Program-made: the position numbers and the translations under genes
The notes under the pieces: generated by a model
What the model saw: the letters and a program-made list of their open reading frames with translations, nothing else
The model's database searches: none
Told to the model about the DNA's origin: nothing
In this document: one piece after another, positions 38,262 to 45,425 of the stretch
Numbering within the stretch: position 1 is the first letter of the stretch
How the letters are laid out: every line of letters starts with the position of its first letter
Assembly: GCA_020249285.1 (NCBI GenBank)
Contig: JADCFX010000004.1
Span: forward strand, 1-64,000
From: Roseomonas sp.
GTDB taxonomy: Bacteria; Pseudomonadota; Alphaproteobacteria; Acetobacterales; Acetobacteraceae
DNA length: 64,000 bases
Reading direction: 5' to 3'

Positions 38262-38690
38262 TCACCCCGGCGCGGATTCAACCACCGCACGCAGCGCCGA
38301 ACGCCAGGGTTCCGGCAGCGGCACCGGCTTCACGCCCCCCTGCCCCACCGAGGCCAGGCGCACTTCCAGTACCGCTAAAGCCTCATCTTCGCCTTCGCGC
38401 CGCACCAGCTGGGTCAGCCACACCTGCACGCCCGTCACACGGCGGATATGCGTTTCCACCACCACCGATTCGTCGAGTCGCGCTGGCCGGAAATACTCCA
38501 CTTCCAGCCGCCGCACCACGAGGAAGACACCATGCCGCGCAATCATTTCCTGATGCGGCAAACCCATGGCGCGCAAGGCTTCCGTCCGCGCACGCTCCGC
38601 CCAATGCAAATAGCGCGCGTGATAGGCAACCCCGCCCGCATCCGTATCCTCAAAATAAACGCGGAGCGGCCAGAGATGCGGCGCGCTCAC
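38262..38690 (-). CDS. ybgC: Tol-Pal-associated acyl-CoA thioesterase YbgC
   Basis: This is a hotdog-fold thioesterase of the 4-hydroxybenzoyl-CoA thioesterase type, acting on acyl-CoA or acyl-ACP in the cytoplasm; its link to Tol-Pal is genetic. The 142-aa protein has [20 protein letters not shown] at 13-32 with the catalytic Asp in DTDAGG (Asp17). It overlaps the ruvB stop by 4 bp (ATGA) and precedes tolQ. Confidence 0.94.
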   Translation of the reverse strand: MSAPHLWPLRVYFEDTDAGGVAYHARYLHWAERARTEALRAMGLPHQEMIARHGVFLVVRRLEVEYFRPARLDESVVVETHIRRVTGVQVWLTQLVRREGEDEALAVLEVRLASVGQGGVKPVPLPEPWRSALRAVVESAPG

Positions 38691-39727
38691 GCTTCCTGAT
38701 CCCCGAGCAAATCCAACAACGGCTGCACCCCGGCAGGTGGGCTCAAGCCCAAATGCCGCCAGCCGCGATCCCCAAGCACGCGCCCGCGCGGCGTGCGCAA
38801 CACAAGCCCTTCCTGGATAAGGAAAGGCTCCACCACTTCTTCCAGCGTGTCCCGGCTTTCCGCCAAGGCCGCCGCCAAGGTTTCAATCCCCACCGGCCCG
38901 CCATTATGGTATTCCGCAATGCGCGCCAAATAACGCCGATCCATCGCATCAAGGCCGAGCGCATCAACCTCCAACCGCCGGAGCGCCGCATCGGCCATGG
39001 CGCGGTCCGCGACCTTGTCTTCCATCAGCGCAAAATCACGCACGCGCCGCAATAGCCGCCCCGCAATACGCGGCGTGCCGCGCGACCGGCTGGCAATCTC
39101 CCGCGCGCCATCTTCCGACAAATCAAAGCCCAGCTTGCGCGCACCGCGCGTCACAATCCCCAGCAATTCCTCAGGCGTATAAAGCACCAAACGCAAGGGA
39201 ATGCCGAAGCGATCGCGCAACGGCGTCGCCAGCAACCCCGCCCGCGTCGTCGCGCCAATCAGCGTGAAAGGCGGCAAATCAATCCGCATCGTGCGCGCCG
39301 CAGGGCCTTCGCCAATGATCAGATCAAGCTGGAAATCCTCCATCGCGGGATAGAGCGTTTCCTCGATCGCCGGCTGCAGCCGATGTATCTCATCCACAAA
39401 CAACACATCACGCGGCTGCAAATTGGTCAGGATCGCCGCCAGATCACCCGCACGCTGCAAGACCGGGCCAGACGTCGCGCGAAAACCAACGCCCAATTCA
39501 CGCGCGACAATCTGCGCAAGCGTGGTTTTCCCAAGACCAGGCGGGCCATGAAACAGCACATGATCCATCGCCTCAGCCCGCGCCCGCGCCGCCCCGATAA
39601 AAACGCGCAAATTCTCCCGCAAACCACGCTGCCCGGTGAAATCATCCAGCGTCTGCGGCCGCAACGAAACCTCAGCCCCATCCTCCTCAAGCCGGGCGGG
39701 ACTGGAAAGGCGATCGGCTTCGGTCAT
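38687..39727 (-). CDS. ruvB: Holliday junction branch migration ATPase RuvB
   Basis: RuvB is the AAA+ motor of RuvABC. The 346-aa protein has [14 protein letters not shown], Walker [10 protein letters not shown], Walker [10 protein letters not shown], sensor GATTRAG and a C-terminal winged-helix with [10 protein letters not shown]. The ATG at 39727 ([13 protein letters not shown]) fits the family; the frame extends upstream only through the GC-rich hairpin region. That region separates it from ruvA, so ruvB may not be strictly coupled to ruvCA. Confidence 0.97.
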   Translation of the reverse strand: MTEADRLSSPARLEEDGAEVSLRPQTLDDFTGQRGLRENLRVFIGAARARAEAMDHVLFHGPPGLGKTTLAQIVARELGVGFRATSGPVLQRAGDLAAILTNLQPRDVLFVDEIHRLQPAIEETLYPAMEDFQLDLIIGEGPAARTMRIDLPPFTLIGATTRAGLLATPLRDRFGIPLRLVLYTPEELLGIVTRGARKLGFDLSEDGAREIASRSRGTPRIAGRLLRRVRDFALMEDKVADRAMADAALRRLEVDALGLDAMDRRYLARIAEYHNGGPVGIETLAAALAESRDTLEEVVEPFLIQEGLVLRTPRGRVLGDRGWRHLGLSPPAGVQPLLDLLGDQEA

Positions 39728-39958
39728 GGGGGGGTGGGTTCCGCGGGGGCGCCGCCCCCGAACCCCCGCCGGGGAGACAGTGTCTCCCCGGACCCCGCCG
39801 ATACGGGGGCTTGGGGGGAGAGGGGCACAGCGCGCCCGCTTGCCCAACGCGACCCCTGAGCCCCTCTCCCCCCAAGCCCCCATGATGGAGGTCCAGGAGG
39901 ATGCATTCCTCCTGGCGGGGGGTTCGGGGGGCAGAGCCCCCTGAGGACCACCCCCCCC
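39728..39958. repeat. GC-rich mosaic of nested inverted repeats between ruvA and ruvB
   Basis: Five hairpins lie in ~230 bp. CGGGGGC/GCCCCCG is at 39744-39760. CCGGGGAGACA/TGTCTCCCCGG, at 39769-39791, is a perfect 11-bp palindrome. GGGGGCTTGGGG.. at 39805-39826 pairs perfectly over 22 bp with 39860-39881. CCAGGAGGA/TCCTCCTGG is at 39893-39915, and GGGGGC/GCCCCC at 39927-39941. The ends (ATGGGGGGGTGG near 39726 and CCACCCCCCCCAT at 39948-39960) are also nearly inverted, so the whole block is a rough palindrome. It looks like a REP/BIME-type element; no gene is supported inside it. Confidence 0.75.
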
Positions 39959-39959
39959 A

Positions 39960-40568
39960 TCACCGCGCCATCTCCTTCAGCCCATCCCGGATGAGGTCGT
40001 TGAGGGTGGCCTCAGCGCCCAGGCGTTTGGCTGCGCGGGTGATGGCGCTGGTGGCTTCGGGGCCTTTCAGGCCGAGGTTGACCAGGGCGGAGATGGCGTC
40101 TGCTTCCATGCTGTTCGGGGCGGGGCTGGCGCCTTCGCCATCTTCGCTGGGGGTGGCGCGTCCGACTGCCCATTTTTGCATGGCGGGTTCATCCACGATG
40201 CGGTTGGCGGTGGCGGCGCCGAGGCCTTTGACCGCGCCCAAGCGCTTACGTTCCTTGATGGCGATAACGTGGGCGAGTTCGGATGGCGTGAGGCCGGAGA
40301 GGACCAGCAGGGCTTTTTGTGGCCCCACGGTTTTAACCTCGATCAGGGCGAGGAAGGCGTCACGTTCGGTGGCATCGGCGAAGCCGAACAGGGTGATGGC
40401 GTCTTGCCTGAGGTGGGTTTCGACCAGCACGCGCTGCGGCCCTTCACGCGCCGAGAGGGCGTCCAGCGTTTTGCGGGAGCAGGAAAGCAGATAGCCAACG
40501 CCATTCACATCCAGGATGCAGCCGCTTTCATGGGTGCTATCCAGCCGGCCGGTGAGTTTGCCGATCAT
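39960..40568 (-). CDS. ruvA: Holliday junction DNA helicase subunit RuvA
   Basis: RuvA binds the four-way junction and loads RuvB. The 202-aa protein has an N-terminal OB fold ([20 protein letters not shown]), helix-hairpin-helix segments around [13 protein letters not shown] and [16 protein letters not shown], and a C-terminal UBA-like domain ([20 protein letters not shown]). Its start overlaps the ruvC stop by ATGA. Confidence 0.96.
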   Translation of the reverse strand: MIGKLTGRLDSTHESGCILDVNGVGYLLSCSRKTLDALSAREGPQRVLVETHLRQDAITLFGFADATERDAFLALIEVKTVGPQKALLVLSGLTPSELAHVIAIKERKRLGAVKGLGAATANRIVDEPAMQKWAVGRATPSEDGEGASPAPNSMEADAISALVNLGLKGPEATSAITRAAKRLGAEATLNDLIRDGLKEMAR

Positions 40569-41083
40569 GCTGTGGCGTAACCTTTGGCTAACATTTTCTT
40601 CGTCTGGCGGTGATGCGCGTGGCAGATGGCAATCGCGAGGGCATCCGCGGCATCTGCCCGGCGGAAGGCAACACCGGGCAGCAAATGGCGCACCATGGCC
40701 TGCACCTGTTCCTTGGCGGCGTGGCCATTGCCGACCACGGCGCGCTTCACCTCCATGGCGCCATATTCGGCGACGGGAAGGCCGGCCAGGCGCGGCGCCA
40801 GCATCACCACACCGCGCGCCTGACCGAGTTTCAGCGCGCTTTCCGGATTGCGTGCGACATAGGTGTTTTCCACCGCCGCTTCATCGGGTTGGAGATTGGC
40901 GAAGGCTTCCGCCAGGCCCTGATGCAGGATCAGCAGCCGATCCCCCAAGGCATCGCGGGCGGAGGTGGAGACAACGCCTTCGGCCACAAAGCGCAGCCGA
41001 TAGCCATCGGATTCAATCAGCCCCCAGCCGGTATGCTGAAGGCCGGGATCAAGCCCGAGGATGCGAATCGTGCGCGCTGCCAT
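40565..41083 (-). CDS. ruvC: Holliday junction endonuclease RuvC
   Basis: RuvC cuts Holliday junctions symmetrically. The 172-aa RNase H-fold protein has the first catalytic Asp in RILGLDPGLQHTGWG, a Glu in AAVENTYVARNPESAL, and the C-terminal acidic pair in RADAADALAIAICHAH. It heads ruvC-ruvA-(repeat)-ruvB and is preceded by a 91-bp region that should contain the promoter. Confidence 0.96.
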   Translation of the reverse strand: MAARTIRILGLDPGLQHTGWGLIESDGYRLRFVAEGVVSTSARDALGDRLLILHQGLAEAFANLQPDEAAVENTYVARNPESALKLGQARGVVMLAPRLAGLPVAEYGAMEVKRAVVGNGHAAKEQVQAMVRHLLPGVAFRRADAADALAIAICHAHHRQTKKMLAKGYATA

Positions 41084-41137
41084 GGGGCATTCCTAGCAGA
41101 TCAGCCCCGCCAAGGCTTCATGGAAGCGTGGTTCGGA

Positions 41138-41163
41138 CCGGGAAGCCGTCGCCAGCTTCCCGG
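41138..41163 (-). terminator. Hairpin downstream of the broken Hint gene
   Basis: CCGGGAAGC (41138-41146) and GCTTCCCGG (41155-41163) form a perfect 9-bp stem with an 8-nt loop, 12 bp past the last codon of the Hint remnant on the minus strand. No T tract follows, so it may be a Rho-independent-like 3' hairpin or a repeat. It also lies just upstream of ruvC. Confidence 0.4.
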
Positions 41164-41174
41164 TTGCGATGGCG

Positions 41175-41950
41175 TTATCCGTGGCGTCGCACCTTTGCCC
41201 AGCGTGCCAATTCCTCAGCCCGCAGCGCCAACCGCCCATGAATCCTATCCAGCTTCAAGCCTTGCCGCAGCACCGGCAGGCACGCCTGATGGTCGTATTG
41301 CCCCTTGGATCGCCCGGCTTCGAAATCCAGGAACAACCCGATCAGCGCCGCGTTGTTGAAGGCATGCCGATTGCCATCATCCAAATAGCTTTCAGACCAT
41401 GTGCCTTCCGACAGCAGCAACCCGTGCGCTTCCAGTTCAAGGTGGAAATACCGCACGCGCCGGCATGCCAGGGGTGATGGCGCCCGCCTTGATCAGAATG
41501 GGCGCCGTTTTCGCCGCCATCACCCCATTGCGTGGCACGGCGATATCCATGAAGCCCACCCAACGGAGCGGCTCAAACCCAGCCTGACCATCACGCATGG
41601 CCAGCCCCACGTCCCCGGGGCGGAAGATTTCCGCCGCGTCTTCGCCATACGGCGTCACAATACGCGTGACTTCCGCGAAGCAGCCAATGGTTTCCCAGCC
41701 ATGGGTGAAATATGACACCAGCCGCCCCGTTACCGATCAAGAGCCAGTCACTACCAGCGCCATCCAACAGCCTATTGGCGCTGGAATCGCCGATCAGCGT
41801 ATCGTCGAACTTTGAACCAATCAGATCTTCAAAGCCCTGCAATTCGTCGGTCAGATTGCCCGAACTGTCGCGGGTATCACGATCGATCCGAACCTCAGCC
41901 TTTCCGATCGTCAGGGCTCTCTCCAGATCGCCGAGCCAGAAAGTCGTTTA
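41175..41950 (-). pseudogene. Broken RTX-repeat/Hint-domain secreted protein gene
   Basis: Three minus-strand pieces form one decayed gene. The first (about 41842-41720, readable upstream to ~41943) has an RTX-like calcium-binding end, FEDLIGSKFDDTLIGDSSAN. After a frameshift near 41720-41745, the second (41718-41437) starts a Hint_2 domain with CFAEVTRIVTPYGEDAAEIF and KTAPILIKAGAITPGMPAR. A deletion with frameshift near 41455 removes the block carrying the usual SPDHA-type motif. The third piece (41456-41175) gives YFHLELEAHGLLLSEGTWSE. Upstream, an in-frame stop at about 41950 cuts off the N-terminal RTX part. Such proteins are normally large and exported by type I secretion. Confidence 0.82.
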
Positions 41951-42345
41951 TACATCATTCCTTTGAATATTTTTCCATCTCACGCGAATTCGCAAGGGCT
42001 AAATCAACGTTCAACGAAAAATCACACTTCAATGGAATCCCGTTGAACATTTTTCTACCGGAATATCTGAAAAATAGAACGTCAGATACAAAAAACCCTG
42101 GGTTGCAGCATCTTCTGTGTTTCGGGTTTTATGGGCAAATCCCAGGCACCGCCTATCGCCCAGGTCATTGAATGCCCTTGGACTCGAATCGCTGAAGCGC
42201 CCATATGCCCCAACTGCCCCGATGTCTTTTTTGCGCTGATGCCAGCGTCAGATCGCACATGGTCAAAAAACCGAATACGGCCCCGAAAATGGCAGCAACC
42301 GAAGGTCTGAGGTATCTTTGGTGAAGGACAGCAACGGAAAACGCC
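41951..42345. other. AT-richer gap without a convincing gene
   Basis: These ~395 bp are visibly richer in A and T than their surroundings. A plus-strand frame (41812-42171) runs antisense to the Hint remnant and shows no family features. An 8-bp inverted repeat, GTTCAACG at 42009-42016 with CGTTGAAC at 42041-42048, is followed by ATTTTTC and could be a weak terminator or the edge of a lost element. I see no tRNA or transposase. It is probably decayed DNA upstream of the broken gene. Confidence 0.5.
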
Positions 42346-42999
42346 TTAAACCCGCGCCGCTACCACCGCCAGAATCGCCTGCGCCGCCGCAGCCTGGCTT
42401 GGTTCAATCACCGGCACGCCGCAGGCATCCTCGGTCGCTGCCCGGTGATGCGCCATGCCGGCACAGCCCAGGATCACCGCCTCAGCCCCCAAGGCAACCA
42501 ATTCCCGCGCCACTTCGGCGATGCGGGCGCGCGGCGCCACGGGGTCGGTCAGCACCTCCATATCCAGATTGAGTGCGATGGAAGTCACCATGCGCGCTTC
42601 CACCCCCATCGCCTGCAATACCCGGCGCTGGCGGGGCTTGGATTTGTCGGTGAAGGCGATCAAGCCGAAAGTATCTCCACGATTGAGCGCGGCAGCGATG
42701 GAACAGCGCAAAGGGCCGAAAACGGGCTTGTCGGTGACCATCCGCACCGCTTCAATGCCCGGGTCGGAAACGCAGCCGATGATATAAGCATCGGCGGGTT
42801 CGGCGGCGACGCGCCGGCAGAGCGGTTCGGCCACGCCGTACCAATCCCGCCAGGTAATGATGGCGGGGGGGCCTTCTTCCAGGCGGGTCACGTCTATCCG
42901 CGGCAGGCCGGGGGCGGCAAAGGGGGCAACAGCGGCGGCAATGCCCTGGGTGCAGCTTAGGCTGCAATTAGGGTTGATCAGCAGGATGCGTTCATTCAT
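42346..42999 (-). CDS. Asp/Glu/hydantoin racemase family protein
   Basis: This 217-aa cofactor-independent racemase-fold protein has the two-cysteine active site: Cys76 in YIIGCVSDPG and Cys179 in VILGCAGMAHH. INPNCSLSCTQ at the N-terminus is typical of hydantoin/allantoin racemase and maleate isomerase relatives. I start it at the ATG at 42999 (MNERILLINPN); ATGs five and fourteen codons further upstream are possible. It stands alone, so the substrate (hydantoin, aspartate, glutamate or another) cannot be fixed. Confidence 0.8.
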   Translation of the reverse strand: MNERILLINPNCSLSCTQGIAAAVAPFAAPGLPRIDVTRLEEGPPAIITWRDWYGVAEPLCRRVAAEPADAYIIGCVSDPGIEAVRMVTDKPVFGPLRCSIAAALNRGDTFGLIAFTDKSKPRQRRVLQAMGVEARMVTSIALNLDMEVLTDPVAPRARIAEVARELVALGAEAVILGCAGMAHHRAATEDACGVPVIEPSQAAAAQAILAVVAARV

Positions 43000-43117
43000 G
43001 GGCGGCATTTTGGGCGCAGCGGGTAGCGCGCCGCAAGCCATGCTTGATTGAGGCCGGTTTCAGGCTTAACGCTGCACTGCAACACGCCGCGCCTGAGCGG
43101 CGAGGATTGGAACAAAA

Positions 43118-43552
43118 ATGCGTTGGGAACCGGATCGCACGCCACCCACCCTGCCCTATCAGCCGCCCGGCACACGGGATGGCCTGGTCCGGGGGCTGAA
43201 GGGGCTTTGCCCGGCCTGCGGCCAGGGGCGGCTTTTCGCGGGGTATCTGCGCGTGGCGGAGGCTTGCGAAAGCTGTCACGCGCCGCTTGGCCGGCTGCGC
43301 GCGGATGATGCGCCGCCCTATTTCACCATTATCATCGCGGGGCATGTGCTGGTGCCGCCCGTTTTGTGGATCGAAAAAGCCTATATGCCGCCGATTTGGC
43401 TGCATATGGTGGTGTGGCTGCCGCTGTTCACCATTATCTGCATTCTGCTGCTGCGGCCCATCAAGGGGGCGGTGATGGGCTGGATGATGCATCTTGGCAT
43501 GACGGGGGATGAAGGCGGCGTGCTGCCGCGGGGTGGCAAGCCAGATGCCTGA
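43118..43552 (+). CDS. DUF983 zinc-ribbon membrane protein
   Basis: This 144-aa protein has GLCPACGQGRLF with Cys31/Cys34 and CESC with Cys50/Cys53, forming a probable zinc ribbon. Two membrane spans follow (about 70-88 and 93-112). DUF983 proteins are widespread in alphaproteobacteria, often near cytochrome oxidase or envelope genes, with no defined function. Its 3' end overlaps the UPF0262 gene by 8 bp, indicating a two-gene operon. Confidence 0.85.
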   Translation: MRWEPDRTPPTLPYQPPGTRDGLVRGLKGLCPACGQGRLFAGYLRVAEACESCHAPLGRLRADDAPPYFTIIIAGHVLVPPVLWIEKAYMPPIWLHMVVWLPLFTIICILLLRPIKGAVMGWMMHLGMTGDEGGVLPRGGKPDA

Positions 43553-44015
43553 ACAGCGCCTGATCCGCGTTGAATTGCCCGAAGAAGCGCCGGCCCCTTC
43601 CGCCTATGCGGAAGCGGATCGGCGCCAGGCGATTGCGGATCTGCTGCACCATAACCGCTTCGACCCTGAAGGCCTGCAGCGCGGGCCTTATGTGCTGGGG
43701 CTTGCGGTGCGTGAAGGCCGGTTGGTGTTTGATATCCGCAATGAAGGGGGTGCGACGCTGCATGTGCTGGCGCTGGCCCTTGGCCCCTTCCGGCGCCTGA
43801 TCAAGGACTATCATATGGTGGTCGAAGCGCATGAACAGGCGGTGGCCGAAAGCGGGCCGGAATCCCGCGTGCAAGCCATAGATATGGGAAGGCGCGGGCT
43901 GCATAATGAAGGCGCGGAGCTACTGCGCGCGCGGCTGGCGGGGCGGGTTGCGCTTGATTTTGATACGGCACGGCAATTATTTACCCTAGTTTGCGCGCTG
44001 CATCAAAGAATTTGA
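43545..44015 (+). CDS. UPF0262 family protein
   Basis: This 156-aa protein has all the features of the alphaproteobacterial UPF0262 family: RLIRVELPEE at the start, ADLLHHNRFDPEG, LVFDIRNE, PFRRLIKDYHMV, the highly conserved IDMGRRGLHNEGAELL, and DFDTARQLFTLVCALH at the C-terminus. The function is unknown. The start is the ATG at 43545 inside the end of the DUF983 gene; its 3' end overlaps the convergent epimerase gene by 13 bp. Confidence 0.88.
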   Translation: MPEQRLIRVELPEEAPAPSAYAEADRRQAIADLLHHNRFDPEGLQRGPYVLGLAVREGRLVFDIRNEGGATLHVLALALGPFRRLIKDYHMVVEAHEQAVAESGPESRVQAIDMGRRGLHNEGAELLRARLAGRVALDFDTARQLFTLVCALHQRI

Positions 44016-44902
44016 AGTTTTCGTAGTTCTGACGCGAGTGAAACAGGCGCAGTAAAGCCAACTTCGCGCCTGAGGCGCCCGGTATGCGCCACCATATAGG
44101 GCGGTTCATTCGGCCGATCAGGCAAAGCACCCAGCCTGAGCAGATAAGGCCGGCCAGAGATATGCGCGATCAGCCGCGCCATGGCGGCAATGCTGATCGG
44201 CGCGCCTGAGGCTATATTGACCGGACCGGTAACTTGGCTGGTGGCCAGCGCCGTGATGGCGGCGGCGGCGTTTTGTGTGCTGATGAAATCGCGCACTGGG
44301 CGACCAGAGGCACATTGCGCTTCGCGGCCTTCACGCAGCGCCAGCATGATGGAAGGCACCAGCCGCGCCGGGTTCTCGGCGGGGCCGAACAAATGAAACA
44401 GCCGCGCCCAGGCAACGCCGAAACGCGCGCGGGCTTCCGCGATTTCCGAAAGGCGCTGCGCGAGGGTGGCCTTCGCCTCACCATAGGGTGTGGCGGGGGC
44501 GATGGGGCGCGTTTCCGGCCAGGGGAAGGCGTCATCGCCCGCTTCGGTCGCGTATTCGGCGCAGGTGCCAATTCCCACGAAGCGCCGCGTGCCGGCTTCT
44601 GCAGCATAGGCGGCGAGCGCGGTGGAGGCTTCCAGCCAATCGGTATTCTCCGGCGCGGTCCAGAAGCGGCCATGCGCGACATACCAGGCGGTATGGATGA
44701 TGATGTCGGGGCGGAGATCCTTGATCAGGCGCTGCGCTTCATCCTGGCGCAACAGGTCAATGCCATGCGCGGTGATGCCAGCGGTTTCGGGCAAGGTGGC
44801 GCGCGCCGTGACGTGCGTTTCGTATCCGCGCGCGCGCAGCAGGGCCGGCATGTGTTGGCCAATGAAACCCGAAGCCCCCGTGACCAGAAGGCGTTCAGCC
44901 AT
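44003..44902 (-). CDS. NAD(P)-dependent sugar epimerase/reductase (extended SDR)
   Basis: This is a Rossmann-fold extended SDR acting on nucleotide sugars. The 299-aa protein has the dinucleotide motif TGASGFIG at 8-15 and active-site YGEAK at 140-144. The start is the ATG at 44902, which overlaps the RfbC-like gene by 8 bp (ATGGCTGA). With the RfbC-like epimerase and the GT41 protein upstream it forms a three-gene sugar operon. RmlD-type 4-reductase or a 4-epimerase are both possible; no rmlA or rmlB lies nearby. Confidence 0.83.
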   Translation of the reverse strand: MAERLLVTGASGFIGQHMPALLRARGYETHVTARATLPETAGITAHGIDLLRQDEAQRLIKDLRPDIIIHTAWYVAHGRFWTAPENTDWLEASTALAAYAAEAGTRRFVGIGTCAEYATEAGDDAFPWPETRPIAPATPYGEAKATLAQRLSEIAEARARFGVAWARLFHLFGPAENPARLVPSIMLALREGREAQCASGRPVRDFISTQNAAAAITALATSQVTGPVNIASGAPISIAAMARLIAHISGRPYLLRLGALPDRPNEPPYMVAHTGRLRREVGFTAPVSLASELRKLQIL

Positions 44903-45425
44903 GGAGTAATGGCCAGGCATTGTCGCGCTCGGAAATCACCTTGGGCTCCGCCGGCCAGACAATGCCAAAGGCGGGATCATTCCAGCGCACCCCACGCGCA
45001 AGGTCAGGCGCATAGGGTATGTCAATCAAATATTCCACTACCGCATCATCGGTCAGGGTGAGGAACCCATGCGCGATGCCGCGTGGGACAAAGACAGCAT
45101 TGCCCACGCGGCTGTCCAGCGTGATGGCGACATGGCGTAAATAGCTTGGCTGATCGGGGCGCATATCCAACAGCACATCAAATACCGCGCCGCGCACGCA
45201 GCGGATCAGCTTCTGTTCTTCAGCGGGTGCCGCCTGAAAATGCATGCCGCGCAGGGTGTACTTTAGCGTGTTCTCCGAAAGGCTTGCCTGGATCGGCGTG
45301 AAATCAATCCCGGCAGCCGCGAAGCTTTCCCGACACCAGCTTCGCATGAAAGCGCCGCGTTCATCGCGCGCGGGGCTGGCTTCGATGCTGATGATGCCGG
45401 TGATGGCGGTGGCGTTGAAAATCAC
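44895..45425 (-). CDS. rfbC: dTDP-4-dehydrorhamnose 3,5-epimerase family protein
   Basis: This is a cupin-fold sugar epimerase that acts on dTDP-4-keto-6-deoxyhexoses at C3 and/or C5. The 176-aa protein has RDERGAFMRSW, the catalytic His62 in LRGMHFQ, and FVPRGIAHGFLTL. RfbC is the best family name, but some members epimerise only C3 or C5, and the rest of the dTDP-rhamnose pathway is not in the window. It is coupled to the GT41 gene (ATGA) and to the SDR gene. Confidence 0.82.
   Translation of the reverse strand: MIFNATAITGIISIEASPARDERGAFMRSWCRESFAAAGIDFTPIQASLSENTLKYTLRGMHFQAAPAEEQKLIRCVRGAVFDVLLDMRPDQPSYLRHVAITLDSRVGNAVFVPRGIAHGFLTLTDDAVVEYLIDIPYAPDLARGVRWNDPAFGIVWPAEPKVISERDNAWPLLHG

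Noticed and set aside
41812..42171. 119-codon plus-strand frame in the AT-richer gap
   Set aside because: It is partly antisense to the RTX remnant, has no recognisable features and no ribosome-binding site.
42165..42210. Possible tRNA fragment (GACTCGAATC resembling a T-loop)
   Set aside because: No acceptor stem, D-arm or anticodon arm could be paired around it.
44003..44015. Overlap of the UPF0262 and epimerase genes as a sign of a wrong frame
   Set aside because: Both C-termini match their families; a 13-bp convergent overlap is acceptable in this dense genome.
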